This document shows, piece after piece, positions 45,947-54,687 of a DNA stretch of 64,000 bases. The notes under the pieces are model-generated. The model did not search any database. It saw only the letters and a program-made list of their open reading frames with translations, and was not told the DNA's origin. Position 1 is the first letter of the stretch, and every line of letters starts with the position of its first letter. The stretch is from assembly GCA_963783235.1 (NCBI GenBank), contig CAWAMN010000001.1, positions 1-64,000 on the forward strand, written 5' to 3'. Origin of the DNA: Thiohalomonas sp963783235. Its GTDB lineage: Bacteria; Pseudomonadota; Gammaproteobacteria; Thiohalomonadales; Thiohalomonadaceae. The translations under genes and the position numbers were made by a program.

Positions 45947-47361
45947 TTTTCTCTCCCTCGTACAGCGGGACCGGACGGCGGTGCCGGGAAGGTCCAGGGG
46001 GTCTCCTCGGAGGGCGACGAACCGGCCGCATAGCCTTGCATCGGAACCTCCCCTCGACCCCAGGCCGACATAACGGGATCGATCAGGCGCCAGGATTCCT
46101 CGGCTTCGTCGCCACGGATGAAGAGCATCGGGTCGTTCTTGAGCATCTCCAGGATCAGATTCGCATAGGGCGTGCGCTTCATCGGTGTGGAGACCGTATC
46201 GAGTTCCCGCGTCTCTGCGTTTTGCTCCGGGCCGTTCAGCACGGTGGTCAACTTGACATAGGGCTCCCGCAGGCCCACCCGCAGCACGTTGGGCACCACG
46301 CCGGGGAAGAGGTCGCGGAGATAGTCGGGCAGCGGCTTGAAGTGAACTGCGATTTCAGCGGAGTCCTCCGCCACCGCCTTGCCGGAGCGAAGGGTGAACG
46401 GCACACCGGCCCAGCGCGTGCTGTTGACCTCGAAGCTCACCGAGGCGTAGGTCTCGGTGTTGCGATCGGGATCCACACCGGGTTCATCCACGTAGGAGGG
46501 AACCTGCCGGGTGCCGATGATGCCCTGCGTGTAGCGGGCGCGGATGGTATCGCTACGGATCCGTTCCGGCGTGGGCGTGGCGACGGCACGCAGGGCCTCG
46601 ACGCGGTTGCCGCGGAACGAGTCGGCGTCGATGCGGGCCGGCTGCTCCATCAGCACCAGCGCCATCACCTCCATCAGATGGTTCTGCACCATGTCCTTGA
46701 GGGCGCCGGCGGTGTCGTAGTAGCCGGCCCGGCCTTCGAGGGTGAGGCTCTCCAGCCAGCTGATGTCGACCCGCTCCACGTGCTCGGCACTCCAAATCGG
46801 CTCGAACACCCGATTCAGGAATCGCAGCGCCACGATACGGCGGACCAGTTCGCTGGAGAGGAAGTGATCGACCCGGAAGATGGTGGGCACCGGCAGCTGG
46901 GTGTGGATGATCTCGTTGAGGCGCCGGGCCGACTCCAGGTCGTTTCCAAAGGGCTTCTCGATGGCGATCGCATCGGAGGCCCGCAGGGAGAGGCTCCCCA
47001 ACGCCCGGATCACGCCCTCGAACAGGAAGGGGGGAAGGGCCAGGTAGACCAGCGTGTCGCCGCGATCATCGCTGCCCATCAGTCGGCCGATGTCTTCGGG
47101 CCGGGTGACGTCGGCAACTTCATAACTGAGCATGGCGATCACTTTATCGCGCGTGGCCGGTGATACATGACTGGCGTGGGTGGCCAATTCGTTGGCGATA
47201 TGCTGCCGAAAGTCGTCGGTCGACCAATCCTCAATGGCCGCGCCGACCACTTTGAAATTGGGCGGCAACAGGCCGCTCTCAGCGAGTTCCGCGACCGCCG
47301 GCATCAGCAGCCGGCTGGTCAGGTCGCCCGAAGCGCCTAGCAGGATCATTCGTTCAATCAT
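45937..47361 (-). CDS. zwf: Glucose-6-phosphate dehydrogenase (divergent)
   Basis: First enzyme of the oxidative pentose phosphate pathway. The NADP-binding LLGASGDLTSRLL is at the start, and AIEKPFGNDLESA and IFRVDHFLSSE follow. In classical enzymes the last motif reads RIDHYLGKE; here the Lys is replaced (FLSSE), which is unusual. KPLPDYLRDLF and the C-terminal VMSAWGRGEVP also fit the family. The length is 474 residues from ATG 47361, with GGAGAG upstream. It lies between the lactonase and GH15 genes. Confidence 0.88.
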   Translation of the reverse strand: MIERMILLGASGDLTSRLLMPAVAELAESGLLPPNFKVVGAAIEDWSTDDFRQHIANELATHASHVSPATRDKVIAMLSYEVADVTRPEDIGRLMGSDDRGDTLVYLALPPFLFEGVIRALGSLSLRASDAIAIEKPFGNDLESARRLNEIIHTQLPVPTIFRVDHFLSSELVRRIVALRFLNRVFEPIWSAEHVERVDISWLESLTLEGRAGYYDTAGALKDMVQNHLMEVMALVLMEQPARIDADSFRGNRVEALRAVATPTPERIRSDTIRARYTQGIIGTRQVPSYVDEPGVDPDRNTETYASVSFEVNSTRWAGVPFTLRSGKAVAEDSAEIAVHFKPLPDYLRDLFPGVVPNVLRVGLREPYVKLTTVLNGPEQNAETRELDTVSTPMKRTPYANLILEMLKNDPMLFIRGDEAEESWRLIDPVMSAWGRGEVPMQGYAAGSSPSEETPWTFPAPPSGPAVRGREKWH

Positions 47362-47374
47362 CGCTGCTCTCCTA

Positions 47375-48289
47375 TCATCTCGATGGGTTTCGCGATTGGC
47401 TATCGGCCGAAGCCGGCCCGCTGTACCGCGGTGACGGCCGGCCCGTGACGCCCGGCCGGCAATGGAAAACAGCCCCGGCCAGGGGCTGGCTGGAGCGCTC
47501 CTCCTGCTCCAAATCGAACCATGAACTGGTGATGTAGAGGTCGGCCCCCTCGGGCCCTCCGAAGGCGATCGATGTGGGGTTCGAGGTCGGGAGTTCGATG
47601 ACGGCGTTGAGGCTGCCGTCGGGGGCGTAGCGGTGAACGGCACCGGCCCGTCCAAGGGCAATCCACAGCATCCCCTCGTCGTCGACGGTCATGCCGTCCG
47701 GCCACAACCCGGCGTCGCGGAAATCGAGAAAGTGCCGCCGGTTGCCGATATGGCCGGTGTCGGGGGTGAGGTCGAAGACCTCCACCGCGCCGATGGCGGT
47801 GTCGGCCAGGTAGAGCCGCCCGCCCTGGTCATCGAAGGCGGGGCCGTTGGAAATCGTGAGGCCGTCGACTACCTGCGTTACCCCCTGACCGTCTACCCGG
47901 TAGAGGGCGGCATGGTCCGGTCGTTTGTCGAAAGCCATGGTCCCGACCCAGACCCGGCCGCGGCTGTCGACCTTGGCATCGTTGGCCCGGTTCTCGGGTT
48001 TGTCGGATTCGATGGGAACCCGCAGCTCGGTCGCGCCGCTGGTCCGGTCCAGGGCGGCGAGACCCTCCGGGGTGGCCACCACCGGCGTCCCGGATGGGTC
48101 GATCACCACGCCGCCCGGTTGGCCGGGGACGGCCCACGAGCAGTCGCCCCCCGAGGCCGGGTCGAAGCAGTGCACCCGCTCCAGGGTGATATCGACCCAC
48201 CACAGCCGTGCGGTGGCGGCGTCCCAGAGCGGTCCCTCGCCATGCCCGGCCCGCAGGTGCAGCGCTACGTCGACCGAAACGTCACCCAT
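47375..48289 (-). CDS. SMP-30/gluconolactonase family protein
   Basis: Six-bladed beta-propeller hydrolase of 304 residues. Metal ligands are expected in GEGPLWD (Glu), SNGPAFD (Asn) and WPDGMTVDDEGMLW (Asp). RANDAKVDSRGRVWVGTM is the central signature. It probably opens a sugar lactone, complementing G6PDH next to it, though phospholactonase activity is not proven. ATG 48289 follows GGAGG. The end lies 13 bases before zwf. Confidence 0.9.
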   Translation of the reverse strand: MGDVSVDVALHLRAGHGEGPLWDAATARLWWVDITLERVHCFDPASGGDCSWAVPGQPGGVVIDPSGTPVVATPEGLAALDRTSGATELRVPIESDKPENRANDAKVDSRGRVWVGTMAFDKRPDHAALYRVDGQGVTQVVDGLTISNGPAFDDQGGRLYLADTAIGAVEVFDLTPDTGHIGNRRHFLDFRDAGLWPDGMTVDDEGMLWIALGRAGAVHRYAPDGSLNAVIELPTSNPTSIAFGGPEGADLYITSSWFDLEQEERSSQPLAGAVFHCRPGVTGRPSPRYSGPASADSQSRNPSR

Positions 48290-48321
48290 GGCGCTCCTCC
48301 TTAGCTTTGAGGGGAAACGGC

Positions 48322-50052
48322 TCAGACGTGGTCGCGCGCGCCCGGATGCTGCCCCAGCTTGTCCTCGGCGTAGGTCACGATCGGCAGGCCGCCGTCGCCC
48401 ACCTTCAGCGGTGTGCGGTGGTAACCGTGGAAGGTGATCATGCCGCCGGAGAGCACCGCCACCTGGTCGTAGCCGGCGTGCTTCAGGTCGCAGTACGAGA
48501 TGTAGCTGCGGAAGCCCGAACGGCAGTAGGTGTAGACGGGACGGTCGCGGGGGACCTCGTCGAGGCGCGAGCGCAGCTCGGTGTAGGGGATATTCACCGC
48601 CTCGGGGATGTGCCAGTGCGCGTACTCCTCGGGGGTGCGCACATCGAGGATGGTCCCTTTGCGCGCCACCTCCGGGTAGTCCTCGGGATACCAGAGATCG
48701 ATGTCGCCCTTGAGCAGGTTCGAGGCCTGGAAGCCGACCATGTTCACCGGGTCCTTGGCCGAGCCGTAGGGTGGTGCGTAGGCCAGTTCCAGATGCTCGA
48801 AGTCGTACACCGACATCCCGGCGCGCAGTGCCACCGCGAAGATATCGATGCGTTTGTCGACGCCGTCCCAACCCAGCACCTGGGCCCCCAGCAGCTTTCC
48901 GTCGTTCGGCGCGAACAGCACCTTGATAAACAAGGGATGGGTACCGGGGTAGTAGCCTGCGTGCCCGTTCTGGTGGGTGTAGACCTTGCGGAAGTCGATG
49001 CCCCGCTTGCGCAGGTCCGACTCGGTCATGCCGGTTCCGCCCGCCGTCATGTCGAAGAGCTTGACGATGGCCGTTCCCTGGTTGCCCCGGTAGGCACTTT
49101 CGTGGCCAGCGATGGTGTCGGCCGCGATGCGGGCCTGCCGGTTGGCCGGGCCGGCCAGCATCGAGAGCATCGGCTCCCCGGTCATAAAATTGGGGGTCTC
49201 CACCGCATCGCCGGCGGCGAGGATGTCGGGCACTGAGGTACGCATATGCTCATCGACGACGATGCCGCCGAGCGGCCCGATCTTCACTCCCGCATCCTGC
49301 GCGAGTTTGATATTGGGCTTGACGCCGGCCGCCAGGACGAGGATGTCGGTGTTCAGCGATGTACCGTCGGACAGGTCGGCCACGAGTTGGTCGCCCTCTT
49401 CGCGGATGGCATTTGCCGAGGTGCCAAGCCGAAGCGACACATCATGGCTGCCCGCGTGGAAATCCAGGATCCGCGTCATCTCGGGGTCGAGCCAGGGCAT
49501 CAGCCTTTCCGAACGCTCGATGACCGTCGTTTCGAGTCCTCGCATCCGGAACGCCTCGGCCAGCTCCAGGCCGATGTAGCTGCCGCCCACAATGACGGCC
49601 CGCTTGGCGCCGGCATCGAGCCTCGCAATGATTCGATCCATGTCGGGGATATTGCGCAGTACGTCGACCCGCGGACTATTCGCCCCCGGGATCGGCGGCC
49701 GGAACGGCTCAGCCCCCGGGCACAGTACCAGCTTGTCATAGCTCTCCCGGTAAATCTGGCCGTCGTCGGTCTCGTGGACCTCGACCTCCTTCGCCGCCGT
49801 GTCGATGTGGATCACTTCCTGGTTGGTGCGCACGTCCAGCCCCAGGCTCGCCGCCAGGCTCTCGGGGGTCTGCAGCAGCAGGGCATCCCGGTCGGGGATC
49901 TCGCCGCCGATGTGGTAGGGCAACCCGCAGTTGGCGAACGATACGTAGCGGTCGCGCTCGAGTACCACGATCTCGGCGGACCCGTCGAGCCGCCGCAATC
50001 GGGCAGCGGTTCCCGCGCCGGCCGCGACACCTCCAACGATGACAACTTTCAT
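48322..50052 (-). CDS. CoA-disulfide-reductase-like flavoprotein with rhodanese domain
   Basis: FAD- and NAD(P)H-dependent pyridine nucleotide-disulfide oxidoreductase of 576 residues. The FAD site is VVIVGGVAAGAGTAARLRR, and the redox Cys42 lies in SFANCGLPYHIGG, as in CoADR and Npsr. The second Rossmann motif is AVIVGGSYIGLELAEAF. A C-terminal rhodanese domain has the active loop YCRSGFRSY. Such fusions reduce CoA or glutathione persulfides and polysulfides. ATG 50052 has AGGAGG upstream. It opens the operon with the lactonase, zwf and GH15. Confidence 0.9.
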   Translation of the reverse strand: MKVVIVGGVAAGAGTAARLRRLDGSAEIVVLERDRYVSFANCGLPYHIGGEIPDRDALLLQTPESLAASLGLDVRTNQEVIHIDTAAKEVEVHETDDGQIYRESYDKLVLCPGAEPFRPPIPGANSPRVDVLRNIPDMDRIIARLDAGAKRAVIVGGSYIGLELAEAFRMRGLETTVIERSERLMPWLDPEMTRILDFHAGSHDVSLRLGTSANAIREEGDQLVADLSDGTSLNTDILVLAAGVKPNIKLAQDAGVKIGPLGGIVVDEHMRTSVPDILAAGDAVETPNFMTGEPMLSMLAGPANRQARIAADTIAGHESAYRGNQGTAIVKLFDMTAGGTGMTESDLRKRGIDFRKVYTHQNGHAGYYPGTHPLFIKVLFAPNDGKLLGAQVLGWDGVDKRIDIFAVALRAGMSVYDFEHLELAYAPPYGSAKDPVNMVGFQASNLLKGDIDLWYPEDYPEVARKGTILDVRTPEEYAHWHIPEAVNIPYTELRSRLDEVPRDRPVYTYCRSGFRSYISYCDLKHAGYDQVAVLSGGMITFHGYHRTPLKVGDGGLPIVTYAEDKLGQHPGARDHV

Positions 50053-50431
50053 AATCCTTTCCTCCTCTCCGTGCGTCGACGTCCCTGTCGCCGCCATTTT
50101 CCCGAAAGCTAGTCATTGCGATTGATACCGGCAAGTCCCCGGATGATTGGATGCAGACCGGTAGGGGCTTGGCTATACATTGGTTAGTTTCCGTCCATAA
50201 CCCGCCAAGACGCATGAGCGCACGGAGGCCCGAGTTAGAGCCATGCCGGAGCAATTGCCGAAAGAGCGCCACGAAGAACAGATAAATGCTCGAACACTCA
50301 ATTTCTTCCGTCTTGGCGCGCTTGGTGCCTTTGCGAGGGTTTTGTCTTATGGATGGGAGTTCGAGTTGTTCCGTGGCCCTGTGCCGCGGCGAGTCGAAAT
50401 CGGTTTCCTTAAACTTGCGGGAGAAGGAGAA
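50053..50431. other. Divergent intergenic region between CoADR-like gene and porin
   Basis: No gene is supported here. It should hold the promoters of both divergent units. A stretch near 50310-50340 (TCTTGGCGCGCTTGGTGCCTTTGCGA) resembles the decayed AACCGCAAAGGCGCAAAG-type repeat also seen at about 34420 and 32040. I do not see a clear operator. Confidence 0.5.
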
Positions 50432-51790
50432 ATGGGGCGTAAAAAGCGCGTTCAGGCCGCCGGGCCCCGGGAGGCAACTGCCGCCTGTCGGGCCAGCGGG
50501 GGAGTCCACCCAATTCGCCGCCGGCTCATTCGGACGGGTAGCAACGCGCTATATTTGCTCGCCACCTTGCTGACGCTCCCACCGGTCCTGGCCGAAACCG
50601 CCAGTGCGCCTTCGCCCGAAGCGCAGGAGCCCGACAGGCTCACCGGCGACTGGGGCGGCAGCCGAACCCGGCTCGAAGAGCGCGGGATTAGCCTCGCCCC
50701 CCGGCTCACGCAGTATTATCAGGGCCTCAATAGCGGCGAGGGCGATCACGGCTATGAGTATGGCGGCAAGGCCGACCTGTTGCTGAATGCCGATCTCGGG
50801 AAGCTCGGTTTCTGGAACGGATTCTCGATGACGGTTCACGCCGAGTACAACTTTGGACAACGCGTCAATGGTCGCGGTGGCACGGTCGTCCCGGTCAATA
50901 CGGGGTTGGCATTCCCGGGGGAGGGGGGAGACTCCGATGCCTTCGACCTGTCGAGCGTCTATTTCGGACAGAAGTTTGGGGAATCCTCCTCCCTGTTATT
51001 CGGCAAGATCAACATGATCGACATCGCCTCCACCAAGCCGTTCATGGGCGGCGCCGGCATCGATGGTTTCTGGAATACCACGTTCGCGGCCCCGCCCAGC
51101 GGCACGGTGCCGCCGTACCTGTTCGGCGCACTGCTAAGCGTGAAGACCGAACCGGCCACCTACGGCTTGTGGGTCTATGACCCTAACAGCGTGGTGAACG
51201 AGTCGGGCCTGGATGATCCCTTCGGTGACGGTTACACCGTCCGTGGTTCCGTGGACTTTCCCGTCTCCCTAGGGGGCCTTGGCGGCCATCAGGGCTTCGC
51301 GGCATCCTACAGCACCCTGCCCGGAAACGACCTTGCAGATGTCGGCCGCCTGCTTCTGCCAACGCCGGTCGGGTCCCCTGACATCAAGGACAATCGTTAC
51401 TATGTTGCCTACTCCTTCGATCAGTATCTTTACCAATCAAAAGTGAACCCCAAGGAGGGATTCGGCCTGTTCGGGCAGTTCGGCATCTCCGACGGCAACC
51501 CGAACCCTTTGTACCGGTCACTGCTTCTGGGCGTGGGCGGGACCGGACTGATATCCGGACGGAGCCGGGACAATTGGGGTTTCGGTTTCTATTACGATGA
51601 CTGGAGTTCGGAATTGCAGGATTCGCTGGAACCCGTCTTCGAACTTAGGGAAGAAAAAGGCATGGAGATTTTCTACAACGCGGCTGTGATGCCGGGGGTC
51701 ACCGTGGGGGCCGACTTGCAGATCATCAAGCCGAGCCTGTCGAATGACACTGCCGTCTTTTCCGGTTTGCGGATGGTGCTCCGCTTCTAG
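50432..51790 (+). CDS. OprB-type carbohydrate-selective porin
   Basis: Outer-membrane beta-barrel of about 452 residues. RLTGDWGGSRTRLEERGISL is the OprB signature near the mature N terminus. The barrel strands are rich in aromatic and Gly residues, and the last residue is Phe (RMVLRF), as required for barrel insertion. The signal peptide (ALYLLATLLTLPPVLA) is preceded by a long basic stretch if ATG 50432 (site GGAGAAGGAG) is the start. It probably admits the sugars that the flanking hydrolase operons process. Confidence 0.85.
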   Translation: MGRKKRVQAAGPREATAACRASGGVHPIRRRLIRTGSNALYLLATLLTLPPVLAETASAPSPEAQEPDRLTGDWGGSRTRLEERGISLAPRLTQYYQGLNSGEGDHGYEYGGKADLLLNADLGKLGFWNGFSMTVHAEYNFGQRVNGRGGTVVPVNTGLAFPGEGGDSDAFDLSSVYFGQKFGESSSLLFGKINMIDIASTKPFMGGAGIDGFWNTTFAAPPSGTVPPYLFGALLSVKTEPATYGLWVYDPNSVVNESGLDDPFGDGYTVRGSVDFPVSLGGLGGHQGFAASYSTLPGNDLADVGRLLLPTPVGSPDIKDNRYYVAYSFDQYLYQSKVNPKEGFGLFGQFGISDGNPNPLYRSLLLGVGGTGLISGRSRDNWGFGFYYDDWSSELQDSLEPVFELREEKGMEIFYNAAVMPGVTVGADLQIIKPSLSNDTAVFSGLRMVLRF

Positions 51791-51822
51791 TGCTTAGTCA
51801 ATTCCCCCTTGACTGAGCACTA
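51788..51822 (+). terminator. Hairpin at the porin stop codon
   Basis: Fourteen-base arms, TAGTGCTTAGTCAA and TTGACTGAGCACTA, with one mismatch and a seven-base loop of TTCCCCC. The stop codon TAG is in the left arm. No T run follows, so it may protect the mRNA 3' end. Confidence 0.6.
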
Positions 51823-52041
51823 AATAACTGTTCGTAACTCGCTACACAACCGGCGGCAAAGATGGGCTCTCCGGGACTCGCCGTGAATACACCCGTGTAA
51901 GCTCAATGGCGGCTTCCCTCGGCAACTGCTCCCTGCGTTGCTCTACCTCCTGCATCCATGCAGTCGTGCCGCCAACGGTCCCGGAGAGCCCATCTTCACC
52001 GCCTCAGGAGAAGTGTTCCGCAGTTAGGAAAACCTATTTAG
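51820..52041. repeat. Intergenic palindromic repeat family B, copy 2 (222 bp)
   Basis: Same ends (CTAAATA and TATTTAG) and core (ACACAACCGGCGG, GATGGGCTCTCCGGGACTCG, CCGGAGAGCCCATC) as the copy at 19204. It contains about 45 extra bases in the middle (near 51925-51970, including TGCGTTGCTCTACCTCCTGC). It lies between the convergent porin and membrane-protein genes. Confidence 0.75.
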
Positions 52042-52053
52042 CCCGTTTGCCTT

Positions 52054-52719
52054 TCAGCCGAGAGCACCGATGCCATACGACACAATGATGAGAAGCATCA
52101 CCAGCGAGGCGGCGCTTTCGATCAGCATGAACACCTTCGCCCGCGTTGTCAGCGGAACCGTGTCGGCCGCACTGAACGCCGCGGCGGTCGAGAAGGAGAG
52201 GAACAGGTAGTCGACATAGGTGGGCCGCCAATGCGGCGGCGCCTCATCGGGCGCACCCATTTCAGGGAAGAGCCAGTCTGATCGGGGGCCCATGTCGTTG
52301 GCGCGGGCCTCGGGACCGCCCCGATCGAGCTGCCAGTACGCCATCGAGAACGCGAGGATGTGGGTGAACCACGCCCCCACAGCCGTTCCGAGCAACTGGC
52401 GCCCGCTCAAATCCCCCGTCTGGTGAAGCATCTCTCCCACCAGGTACCAGACGGTGACGTAGGTTGCGGCCTGCGCAAAAAGGAAAAAGATCAGCGTAAG
52501 GGCCCGCTCGACCCGGCGCCACCGCCTGTCTCCTCGACTCAGCCGGACACCCGCCATCGGGAGCACCAGTCCGGCTGCGATGGCGAGGGTGACCCAGGAG
52601 GGAAATGGGCGAATGCGAGCAGTGGCCGCTATCAACAGGGCAGACACCGTGATGACCGCGAGCGCGACGGGCCAGCGGGGTTCAATACGAAACGGTCGAG
52701 ATGGCTTATCAACGGGCAT
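52054..52719 (-). CDS. DUF1345-like membrane protein
   Basis: A 221-residue protein with about five hydrophobic helices. The segment YVDYLFLSFSTAAAFSAADT resembles the conserved part of DUF1345 and related small channel-like proteins. The function is unknown. The ATG lies eight bases after the galM stop, so it is the last gene of the GH63-GH13 operon. Confidence 0.65.
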   Translation of the reverse strand: MPVDKPSRPFRIEPRWPVALAVITVSALLIAATARIRPFPSWVTLAIAAGLVLPMAGVRLSRGDRRWRRVERALTLIFFLFAQAATYVTVWYLVGEMLHQTGDLSGRQLLGTAVGAWFTHILAFSMAYWQLDRGGPEARANDMGPRSDWLFPEMGAPDEAPPHWRPTYVDYLFLSFSTAAAFSAADTVPLTTRAKVFMLIESAASLVMLLIIVSYGIGALG

Positions 52720-52727
52720 CGTGATGA

Positions 52728-53765
52728 TTAGCGCGTGGTAAAGCGATACCGCGTCGAAGTTTGATAGGTCTCGCCCGGCCGAAGCACTGTGCTCGGAAAT
52801 TGCGGATGGTTCGGTGCATCCGGATAGTGTTGTGTCTCCAGGCAGAACCCGCTGCGATAACCGTAGGGGCGCCCCGATTTACCCGTGAACCGTCCCTCGA
52901 GATGATTCCCCGTGTAAAACTGCACACCGGGGGCGTCGGTGTAAACCTCCATCACCCGGCCTGAGTCGGGTTCATACACCTGCGCGGCCAACACCATCGT
53001 GTGCTCGTCCGCCTCGCCGCGATCGATGACATAGGTGTGGTCATACCCGCCCGCCTTTAGTTGCGCGTCATCCTTGTCGATGTCCCGGCCAATCGGCTTG
53101 GGCGTGCGGAAATCGAATGGCGTGTCTTCGACCGGTGTCACTTCACCCGTCGGGATCTGCTCTTCGTCTGTCGGCAAGAAGGCATCGGCATTGATTTGGA
53201 CGACATGGTCCGCGACGCTCGGCTCACCCTCGCCCTTGAGGTTGAAGTAGCTGTGGTTGGTCAGGTTGACGATAGTGGGCTTGTCGGCCGTTGCCTGATA
53301 GGCGATCTCCAGTTCATTGCCATCGGTCAGTCGGTAGCGCACCAGAACGTCCAGATTGCCGGGATAGCCTTCCTCCCCGTCGGCCGATCGGTATCGAAGC
53401 GCCAGCCCGGTCCAGCCTTCGCCCTCAATCCGCTCCGCCTCCCAGATAACCTTGTCGAAGCCGACCTTCCCGCCATGGAGGTGGTGCGTAAGGTCGTTGA
53501 CCGTCAGTTGAATGGCATGCCCGTCCAGTGTGAATCTTCCGTGCGCAATACGGTTTCCGAACCTTCCGACCAGAGCGCCGAAGTACGGCACCCCATCCGC
53601 CATGTAGGCTTCAGGCCGCTCAAAGCCGAGGGCCACGTCGGCCAGGCCCCCCTTCCGGTCCGGCACTTCGACGGAAGTGACTACCCCGCCGTAGTTGGTT
53701 ATTCCCACGCGCATGCCTTGGGCATTGCTCAGCCTGTAATGCTCAACACCCACCGGAGCGCCCAT
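52728..53765 (-). CDS. galM: Aldose 1-epimerase
   Basis: Interconverts alpha and beta anomers of aldoses. The catalytic His is in LTNHSYFNL and the catalytic Glu in SGFCLETQHYPD; GRFGNRIAHGRF is the substrate-binding signature. It has 345 residues and no signal peptide, so it is cytosolic. It would speed use of the beta-glucose released by inverting hydrolases such as GH15 and GH63 encoded in the same region. Confidence 0.94.
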   Translation of the reverse strand: MGAPVGVEHYRLSNAQGMRVGITNYGGVVTSVEVPDRKGGLADVALGFERPEAYMADGVPYFGALVGRFGNRIAHGRFTLDGHAIQLTVNDLTHHLHGGKVGFDKVIWEAERIEGEGWTGLALRYRSADGEEGYPGNLDVLVRYRLTDGNELEIAYQATADKPTIVNLTNHSYFNLKGEGEPSVADHVVQINADAFLPTDEEQIPTGEVTPVEDTPFDFRTPKPIGRDIDKDDAQLKAGGYDHTYVIDRGEADEHTMVLAAQVYEPDSGRVMEVYTDAPGVQFYTGNHLEGRFTGKSGRPYGYRSGFCLETQHYPDAPNHPQFPSTVLRPGETYQTSTRYRFTTR

Positions 53766-53862
53766 CTTTATCGCCGTTGTGTAGCAAGGTTATGAACATT
53801 TATTTAGTCGAACGTATGAAATCAGGCGCAAAATTCGCGCCTTCGGACGCCGCATGTATGGG

Positions 53863-54660
53863 TTAGAAACGAACACCGGCATAGACCCTGGTACTTCGAT
53901 AGAAGTCGGAAACTTGTCCTTGTAAATCGCCGTCGTCATAGGAGGCGTCCACGGACAACCGGTCAAACCCCAATCCGAGCACCACGTTGCGCACGGCACG
54001 CCATTCCACGGCCAGGGTGGTGTTGTCCAGGGATCCTTCAAAGCCACCACCGGGATCGAAATAGACGGCGTCCGTTTTTAACTTCAGGTGCGTGCGCGGG
54101 CTGATTTTGTAGTCGAGCCGGAAGCCGATCGTCGGCGCGGGGGCACCGCCGCTCACCTCGGCCTGGTTCAACGGGCCCTCCAGCTTGAAGGAGTAGTCTG
54201 AAATGACTGCGCCGAGGCCCAGGCCGAGTTCGACGTCATCGGAGTGGTGAAAGGACCAGGTATATCCGAGTTTTGCAAATGTCGCTTCAATTTCACTGTC
54301 CACAGAGGTGCCTACAGCGAACGTCGTGTCACGGAACGTGATTTCCCGTTCAATGGCCTTGGAACCTTCGCGGGTGAAGCGAACCCAGCCGAAATCAATT
54401 CGGTGAGACGGAGTGAACCGGTAGTAACCCTCCAGCCAACCCGGCGTAATCTTTTCTTCACCATTGAGGTCGCGCTCGAAGTCGATGCTTGTGCCGATCA
54501 CGCCGCCCGACGAGTTCACAGACACCTGGGTGGAAGTACTATAGACAGCATTCACTCCCGCATTGAGGGCAAAGTTATCCGGGTACTCCTCGGCAATGGC
54601 CGGGTGGACCAGGAACAGTATCGAGGTGCCCAGCGGGACAGCCAGTCTCTTTCGAGCCAT
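53863..54660 (-). CDS. Outer-membrane beta-barrel protein
   Basis: A 265-residue exported protein; the signal peptide ends HPAIA before EEYPDN. Alternating amphipathic strands such as HRIDFGWVRFTRE, HLKLKTDAVYF and STRVYAGVRF, with a final Phe, indicate a barrel of perhaps ten to twelve strands. I cannot name the family. It sits between the GH13 gene (28 bases upstream) and galM, suggesting a role in uptake of the operon's substrate. Confidence 0.7.
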   Translation of the reverse strand: MARKRLAVPLGTSILFLVHPAIAEEYPDNFALNAGVNAVYSTSTQVSVNSSGGVIGTSIDFERDLNGEEKITPGWLEGYYRFTPSHRIDFGWVRFTREGSKAIEREITFRDTTFAVGTSVDSEIEATFAKLGYTWSFHHSDDVELGLGLGAVISDYSFKLEGPLNQAEVSGGAPAPTIGFRLDYKISPRTHLKLKTDAVYFDPGGGFEGSLDNTTLAVEWRAVRNVVLGLGFDRLSVDASYDDGDLQGQVSDFYRSTRVYAGVRF

Positions 54661-54687
54661 TGGATTCCATCCTTTATGAAGCGACTT

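Noticed and set aside
47362..47661. N-terminal extension of zwf upstream of 47361
   Set aside because: Pro/Ser-rich, low-complexity translation overlapping the lactonase gene; G6PDH proteins start near the GASGDLT motif.
48290..48871. N-terminal extension of the lactonase frame upstream of 48289
   Set aside because: It lies over the CoADR-like gene in another frame; ATG 48289 has a good ribosome site and matches the family start.
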